DNA of 26,033 nucleotides from a virus: positions 1 to 26,033 of IMG/VR virus record IMGVR_UViG_3300043468_001939. The stretch is one strand, 5' to 3'. Of this stretch, positions 21,637-26,033 are shown one piece after another; positions within the stretch are counted from its first letter, which is position 1, and every line of letters begins with the position of its first letter. The position numbers and the translations under genes were made by a program. The notes beneath the pieces were generated by a model. That model searched no databases. It was not told where the DNA came from and saw nothing but the letters and a program-made list of their open reading frames with translations.

Positions 21637-23106
21637 ATGGCCGTACCATCCATCAGCCTCAATCAGAAGGTCTACGGCGTCGCTGGAAGCCCCTTGTCTC
21701 AAGCGGTGCAAGTGACGGGCGGACCAGTCACATGGAGCGCCTCAGGACTTCCTGCTGGGATTAGCATCAATGCGACCACGGGCGTGATTTCAGGCGTGCC
21801 GCTTGCCGCTACCAACAACCTGCAAGCCACACTTACTGCCACCAATGTCGATGGGACTGATTCCGAAATTGTTTTGTTCCTGATTGAATGGCCAAATCCG
21901 ATCAGCGTGGTGCGTTTGCGAAAGGATCAATTTTCAACAACCACCCCATACAATGATGTCACTCTATCGGGCGGCTACCATCGCTACGCAAGGTGGAGAA
22001 AGACCGGTCACATTCCTGCCGGCATCAACTGGGAAGGATCAAGCCAAGGACTACGATTTTGGGGCACACCAAGCGAGGCGGGCACCTTCATCGCCGATTT
22101 CGATGGCCCATACCCACCAAATTTCACCAGCCCGCATACGGTGGGAGGTTCAAATGGCGATCCGATTGATTGCTCCAACAGTTACCCCATTGCCCTCGGC
22201 GCCGTGGATTCGGTTGAAGTGCAAAGGTTCCAAATTGAATTTATCGTCACTGAGCTCAGCTCGCCCAATGTGACCATTGATGGGGTGCAGTTCTTTGGAT
22301 TCAAAACCTATGGCGAGGCGTTCAGCGCGGTGCTGCAAGGCAAACTGGCAAGGCGCGGCGGATGGGGCTCCTCTAAACGCTGCATCGGCACACGACCTCC
22401 CACCAAAGCCATCTCGTCGTCATCAACTTCGGAGGACTTAACCCTGCCGATCAGCGGCAGCCATGTGGCATGGCATTACGATTCCCCTCTCAACACACTC
22501 GATGCCCAAGGAACCACTGCCTATCCAATCAAAAACAATCAACTCACCGAAAACGACATCATCGAGGCAGATTGGCAAATCAGTGACGCGAACATGATTT
22601 TTCCGAGAGAAACCACCTTGGATACCGTTTCAGCTCAAAGGCAATATGTGGTCCCTGAAACATCCAGCCAGTACGCCACCTTTATCGGCACGCCCATTGA
22701 TGGCAAAAAATGGAAAACCATCGTTCAAGCGGACATCCCGCTATCTAGGAATGCGAATTTCTTCGGAGAGTTTATGCTGGATACTGATTTCAGGGGCGAG
22801 CTTCAGGTCATGTATTGGACCTCGTCCAATGGCAAATTTTCCACCGTCCCACTCGCCCTGTTTGGCTTGAAGATATTTTTTGGGATTATGGAGCAAGGGC
22901 TCTCAAGCTACAGAAATGCCAGTGCGCTCACCCCACCGACTTATGACCTGTCGTTCTCAAGCAGCTCCCTAAGCGGAGGACTGCTCAAAACCACGCTAAG
23001 TAACATCGAGGGCCGGCACGGGGTCTTCAACCTGCTGTGTCGCTCTTTGCCCGAAGGCGACTCAATGGCGCATCTAACCATTTTTGCGAAGTCAGCCGAA
23101 TCATGA
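21637..23106 (+). CDS. Putative-Ig-domain adhesin or fibre protein
   Basis: A 489-residue protein with an N-terminal putative Ig domain paralogous to the one in the preceding gene: PVTWSASGLPAGISINATTG, then VISGVPLAATN and ATLTATNVDG. The rest is a large unidentified beta-rich region with VRLRKDQFSTTTPYNDVTLS and YHRYARWRKTGHIPAGINWE, where a second PAGI motif and GLRFWGTPSEAGTFIADF suggest another divergent Ig-like unit. The C-terminus reads GVFNLLCRSLPEGDSMAH. It is probably an exposed tail protein contacting the host. It starts 1 nt after the preceding stop and overlaps the next gene by ATGA. Confidence 0.78.
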   Translation: MAVPSISLNQKVYGVAGSPLSQAVQVTGGPVTWSASGLPAGISINATTGVISGVPLAATNNLQATLTATNVDGTDSEIVLFLIEWPNPISVVRLRKDQFSTTTPYNDVTLSGGYHRYARWRKTGHIPAGINWEGSSQGLRFWGTPSEAGTFIADFDGPYPPNFTSPHTVGGSNGDPIDCSNSYPIALGAVDSVEVQRFQIEFIVTELSSPNVTIDGVQFFGFKTYGEAFSAVLQGKLARRGGWGSSKRCIGTRPPTKAISSSSTSEDLTLPISGSHVAWHYDSPLNTLDAQGTTAYPIKNNQLTENDIIEADWQISDANMIFPRETTLDTVSAQRQYVVPETSSQYATFIGTPIDGKKWKTIVQADIPLSRNANFFGEFMLDTDFRGELQVMYWTSSNGKFSTVPLALFGLKIFFGIMEQGLSSYRNASALTPPTYDLSFSSSSLSGGLLKTTLSNIEGRHGVFNLLCRSLPEGDSMAHLTIFAKSAES

Positions 23107-24029
23107 ACTCTTGCTGCATCAATCGTCTTAGCGAGGTGACCTGTGCCACCCCGACTGGCAAATCCATTTGGTTCAAATGCCGATACTCGAGCTGCCACGG
23201 CGGTGTGGGCCATGTGGTTGTCACAGCCAGCAACGGCTCAGTCCTCTATGATGGCGACCCTACCGCCGCAACTTCGAAGTACGTGTACATCAACTTGGAT
23301 ACGGCAAAATTAAACACGCTCGGCGGCACCATGGATGTGACCTACAAACCCGGCGATCGCGCATGGGGCGGACACACCTGCAGTCGCGCAACATTTGATT
23401 GGGGCTACGCAGGCAATGAGCAGCTGGTGGTGGGAACCGCCTACCTCGACAACACCGGCGGCCAAAACGACTTGGGAAATACTTGTGCCACTGGATCGAG
23501 CCAGACCCGGTGCAACACCTTCCAGATCCCGATTGGCTCACTCACCTCGACGACACAAGGCACCACACTTCCAAACGGCTTTTATGCCAAGACGCGAAAT
23601 GTCTGCTTTATCAGCAGACCAACATGTACAACGTGGATTGAGGCCGTGACAGCGCCAAAAAGAGGAATTAACTTTTTGCCAGCTGGGTCCAAACTCGCGA
23701 CCATTCCAGCTGGTAAATCTCTTTTGCTAGCTCTTATCAATTACGCTACACTAGGTGTTGCCAACACGGCACCAGGAGCTGAACTTAACGTTACAAGCGG
23801 TGGTCAGATACTTTCAACGATTCCAATTTCATTGGGGTCGAATGGATCGCCGATTTCTCCGTATCCGTTTGACGGCATTAGCGTCGATGGACTGCCTTTG
23901 AAAATCACCAACACATGGGGACTGCCAGTCGATCTGGAAGTGGGAACAGGCCTCGTGAATTTCCCCGGAATTTACAACGGACTGGCCGGAATCCGCGTGG
24001 ACGACTCTCTGGCCTACATCATCTCATGA
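23103..24029 (+). CDS. Cysteine-rich virion protein of unknown function
   Basis: A 308-residue protein starting at the ATG that overlaps the preceding stop. It has ten cysteines, all in the first ~180 residues: MNSCCINRLSEVTC, WFKCRYSSCHGG, GHTCSR, GNTCATGSSQTRC and NVCFISRPTC. The last ~130 residues have none and are Gly/Pro/Ser-rich beta-type. Such a density is unusual for a phage structural protein, which folds in the reducing cytoplasm; a metal-binding or late-oxidised domain is possible. The DNA from about 23650 to 23880 is lower in GC (near 46% by hand count over 180 nt) with many A/T-ending codons, suggesting a separately acquired C-terminal part. It overlaps the next gene by ATGA. Confidence 0.72.
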   Translation: MNSCCINRLSEVTCATPTGKSIWFKCRYSSCHGGVGHVVVTASNGSVLYDGDPTAATSKYVYINLDTAKLNTLGGTMDVTYKPGDRAWGGHTCSRATFDWGYAGNEQLVVGTAYLDNTGGQNDLGNTCATGSSQTRCNTFQIPIGSLTSTTQGTTLPNGFYAKTRNVCFISRPTCTTWIEAVTAPKRGINFLPAGSKLATIPAGKSLLLALINYATLGVANTAPGAELNVTSGGQILSTIPISLGSNGSPISPYPFDGISVDGLPLKITNTWGLPVDLEVGTGLVNFPGIYNGLAGIRVDDSLAYIIS

Positions 24030-24238
24030 ACCCACTTGCTGCCGCATACCGACTAGGGGGAGAACTGGCCAAATGGGGCTCAGACGGGTTCAAGCTATCA
24101 GACCAATCTGCCGAGCGGCTCGAAATTTGCCACACCTGCCCGCACTACAACGATGGACGATGCCGACAGTGTGGATGCGCCATGAACTTGAAGGTGCGCC
24201 TGGCAACCTCGCACTGCCCACTCGGAAAGTGGAAGTGA
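24026..24238 (+). CDS. Small four-cysteine-plus zinc-ribbon phage protein
   Basis: A 70-residue protein starting at the ATGA overlap. Its C-terminal half is a compact Cys-rich module, ERLEICHTCPHYNDGRCRQC with GCAMNLKVRLATSHCPLGKW following. This matches a widespread small phage family with the pattern ICxxCP-----RCxxCGC-----K-xLA--xCPLGKW, usually found near tail-fibre genes. Six cysteines (CxxC, CxxCxC and a distal C) plus conserved His could bind zinc. Biochemical role is unknown to me. It lies between tail proteins, so it may assist fibre assembly. The family is recognised from memory and the motif is clearly visible. Confidence 0.78.
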   Translation: MNPLAAAYRLGGELAKWGSDGFKLSDQSAERLEICHTCPHYNDGRCRQCGCAMNLKVRLATSHCPLGKWK

Positions 24239-24248
24239 TGGTGCTGCG

Positions 24249-24254
24249 TTGACA
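24249..24254 (+). promoter_or_regulatory. TTGACA start-associated motif (tail fibre)
   Basis: TTGACA, 16 nt before the ATG at 24271, in the 32-nt gap after the zinc-ribbon gene. A TTG at 24265 is in frame but the motif spacing favours the ATG. Confidence 0.5.
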
Positions 24255-24270
24255 AGCAAGCTGTTTGAGA

Positions 24271-25617
24271 ATGCAGCTCGCTCAATTCATCGGCGATTCC
24301 AAAACCCACCGTGTGCCGCTCACATGGAATGGCGAGGATTTCATGCCGGGAAATGCATGGTTCCTGATCTTTACCACCAAGCGCAGTGCACATGATCATG
24401 ACATCACTGCAGTTTTTCAGAAGGTCAGCGGCGCGGGCATCGAGGTCGCTGGCCATATCGCCGATATTGAAAGCGTCCCCTCTGACACACTGGCTCTCAC
24501 CCCCACGCTTCTTGTTTGGGACATTCAGGCACAAAACCTCAGCTCCGGTGAAGTAAGGACCGTGGCATTGGGCAGCCTGAAACTCGTCCGTGATGTGACG
24601 CACAAGACGACCAGCAGTGTCGAGATCCACACCACCCAGCCAGGAGCACCAATGGCCGGCAAAAGCGCCTACGATGTGGCGGTGGAAAATGGCTTTATCG
24701 GCAGCGAAAGCCAATGGCTAACCTCACTGGTCGGAGCCAATGGCGAAACAGAGTTGGCAAAGATGAGTGATGTTTCCCTCGACCGAGCAACGCTCGATAG
24801 CGGATCCATTTTAACCTATCAAGGGGACACGAATTCATGGAGCAATGCCCACAAAATATCGGAATCTCCATACGACGGAGCAACAGTGGTCAGTCGGGAC
24901 GAGCAAGGAAGGATTTCAGCAACCGCTCTGCGGCTGACCAATGGCACCGTTTTCCAGGGAGAAATAAATGCCAGCCCAGGCATGATTTCACAGAACCGCT
25001 CATACACCCTGCCAAATGCATCGGGCACATTCTTGCTGGATACCACCATAGGAAACAGCGTGGTAAAAACCTCAGGCGACCAAACCATCACCGGCCAAAA
25101 GTCATTCACCGGCCAAATGGAGTTGAGCAATCAGGCAGCTCAAACCGGCGCCAGTGTCATGAATCGATTTTTGGCTGATGCGAGATACGGCCAAATTTTC
25201 AAAAGCGTATCCACCACGCTTCAGCAATCATACGACACCACGCCCATCGTGGTTGCCTCAGTATCTCTGCCCGTAGGCACCTATCAGTTTGATTCGTACC
25301 TGGCTCAATACGCCGAAAATGGCCCTGCCAACTGCACGGTGACATTGTCGGTAAATTTGCCAATCAGATGCGGGCTATCCGAGTTCCATGGAGGCTCATC
25401 GGTCACTAACACCGTAGTCAATGGAGACAATGTTGAATCGACATCGCGATCCAGCTCCGGAAGCGCCACGGAATTTCGCCGCACCCTCACTGGAATCGTG
25501 GAGGTGTTTAACCTCAATACAACCTTGTCATTGTCATTCAATCAAACAGCCCAAGACGCGATGAATCCATCATTTTGCAGGAAGCGAGCCTACATCATCG
25601 CCCGAAAAATCGGCTGA
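24271..25617 (+). CDS. Tail fibre protein
   Basis: A 448-residue fibre. The N-terminal ~110 residues are a beta-domain with LTWNGEDFMPGNAWFLIFTT, resembling BppU-type fibre N-termini that attach to the baseplate. At about 130-155 is GKSAYDVAVENGFIGSESQW followed by LTSLVG, a widely shared fibre motif (KSAYE-AV-NGF-GTE-EWL-SL). Middle repeats include LRLTNGTVFQGEINASPG, SYTLPNASGTFLLDTT and VVKTSGDQTITGQKSFTGQM, typical of trimeric fibre shafts. The C-terminal ~150 residues (FKSVSTTLQQSYDTTPIVVA, FNLNTTLSLSFNQTAQDAMN) form a putative tip knob. It probably binds the receptor. The start is ATG; the upstream TTG adds two residues. Confidence 0.85.
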   Translation: MQLAQFIGDSKTHRVPLTWNGEDFMPGNAWFLIFTTKRSAHDHDITAVFQKVSGAGIEVAGHIADIESVPSDTLALTPTLLVWDIQAQNLSSGEVRTVALGSLKLVRDVTHKTTSSVEIHTTQPGAPMAGKSAYDVAVENGFIGSESQWLTSLVGANGETELAKMSDVSLDRATLDSGSILTYQGDTNSWSNAHKISESPYDGATVVSRDEQGRISATALRLTNGTVFQGEINASPGMISQNRSYTLPNASGTFLLDTTIGNSVVKTSGDQTITGQKSFTGQMELSNQAAQTGASVMNRFLADARYGQIFKSVSTTLQQSYDTTPIVVASVSLPVGTYQFDSYLAQYAENGPANCTVTLSVNLPIRCGLSEFHGGSSVTNTVVNGDNVESTSRSSSGSATEFRRTLTGIVEVFNLNTTLSLSFNQTAQDAMNPSFCRKRAYIIARKIG

Positions 25618-25647
25618 TTAAATCACATCCAGACAGTCATTATTCTC

Positions 25648-25836
25648 ATGCGCGCCGCCATCGACATCGACTACGCATCCAAAGCCATTGTCGGCATCGC
25701 TTCGCCTATGGTGGGAGTCATTACGTCGCTTCAGGAGCAAGTCGAATGGCACCTGAGAATCGCTTCGCTGATCGTTGGACTCGCCGTTGGCATCATGTCA
25801 CTCGTCGCCATGGTGCGAAAATGGCGCAAGCGTTGA
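25648..25836 (+). CDS. Small membrane protein, holin candidate
   Basis: A 62-residue protein with two hydrophobic segments: AIVGIASPMVGVITSL (residues ~12-27) and LRIASLIVGLAVGIMSLVAM (~36-55), followed by a basic tail VRKWRKR. Size, hydrophobicity and a charged C-terminus match class II-type holins, which form membrane lesions to release the lysis enzyme, and small late phage genes after the fibre are often holins. The basic tail would face the cytoplasm, so both termini would be inside. No endolysin is in the window, so the role is unproven. Its TGA is part of the next TTGACA motif. Confidence 0.65.
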   Translation: MRAAIDIDYASKAIVGIASPMVGVITSLQEQVEWHLRIASLIVGLAVGIMSLVAMVRKWRKR

Positions 25837-25838
25837 CA
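25833..25838 (+). promoter_or_regulatory. TTGACA start-associated motif (last gene)
   Basis: TTGACA, 16 nt before the ATG at 25855. Its TGA is the stop codon of the holin candidate. Confidence 0.45.
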
Positions 25839-25854
25839 CCGATGCCTAGGTGCC

Positions 25855-26033
25855 ATGAAAGCACTCAAATACCTCAGCCTCGTCGGAAAGTTGGCAGGGT
25901 TCGTCTCCGCCCTCGGATCCATTCCATTCATTGACCCCAAGCTTGGCATCATCATCTTTGCCGCCGCTTCAATCATCAAGGATACCACCAACCGAATCGG
26001 CGACATCGTTGATGATGGAAAGGCCAATCAAAG
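25855..26033 (+). CDS. Small hydrophobic protein, cut by the window end
   Basis: At least 59 residues starting MKALKYLSLVGKLAGFVSAL, with hydrophobic segments LVGKLAGFVSALGSIPFI and LGIIIFAAASIIKDT, then RIGDIVDDGKANQ and the window end. No stop is reached. It resembles small membrane proteins that accompany holins, such as an antiholin or second lysis protein, but the part seen is too short to name. The start has the TTGACA motif 16 nt upstream. Its place directly after the holin candidate suggests a lysis cassette continuing beyond the window. Confidence 0.6.
   Translation, partial: MKALKYLSLVGKLAGFVSALGSIPFIDPKLGIIIFAAASIIKDTTNRIGDIVDDGKANQ

Overview
The window is a stretch of a tailed bacteriophage or prophage genome. 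Its layout resembles the lambda head-tail module: small and large terminase, a small joining protein, portal, protease-scaffold, capsid, connectors, tail proteins, frameshifted tail chaperone, tape measure, and tip or fibre proteins. No tail sheath was recognised, and the G/T-type chaperone plus tape measure favour a long non-contractile tail, so a siphovirus is the best guess. The DNA is moderately GC-rich by eye. The protein families feel closest to phages of Verrucomicrobiota, but that host guess is low-confidence because no host gene is present. No integrase, repressor, tRNA, attachment site, CRISPR array or endolysin is visible, so lifestyle cannot be decided. || Positions 1-3.9 kb form a left arm read mainly on the minus strand. 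In order of transcription it holds a ParB-like protein, a TET-associated (GREB1-like) glycosyltransferase whose gene overlaps ParB out of frame, a RarA/MgsA C-terminal-like protein, a small conserved protein, and an amidoligase of the glutamine-synthetase/COOH-NH2-ligase type. ParB-like proteins and TET-associated glycosyltransferases recur in phage DNA base-hypermodification systems, and amidoligases build amide conjugates. The arm may therefore be part of a nucleic-acid or surface modification system; no TET/JBP dioxygenase is in the window. A 328-bp region (962-1289) separates the amidoligase from a small plus-strand gene and carries a 24-bp direct repeat and hairpins. || Positions 4.0-14 kb are the plus-strand packaging, head and connector module. 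The capsid gene is followed by a strong intrinsic terminator. The protease has a coiled-coil tail containing a probable nested scaffold start. Two adjacent small tail genes are diverged duplicates. A tail-chaperone gene carries the lambda-type slippery heptamer GGGAAAG, giving a -1 frameshift extension. || Positions 14-26 kb hold the tape measure, a run of overlapping tail-tip genes, large adhesin or fibre proteins (two with a putative-Ig-like domain), a cysteine-rich protein, a small zinc-ribbon protein, a fibre, and two small membrane proteins, the last one cut by the window end. || The most striking unexplained signal is a short motif, TTGACA (sometimes TTGACG or TTGACT), placed 13-17 nt upstream of about a dozen start codons. 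All nine exact TTGACA copies I found on the plus strand after 4 kb lie at this distance from an in-frame ATG or GTG, including the internal scaffold start. It is found mostly at genes separated from their upstream neighbour and is mostly absent from genes whose start overlaps the preceding stop. It lacks a matching -10 box and is not complementary to the anti-Shine-Dalgarno sequence, so it looks like a lineage-specific start signal of unknown mechanism.
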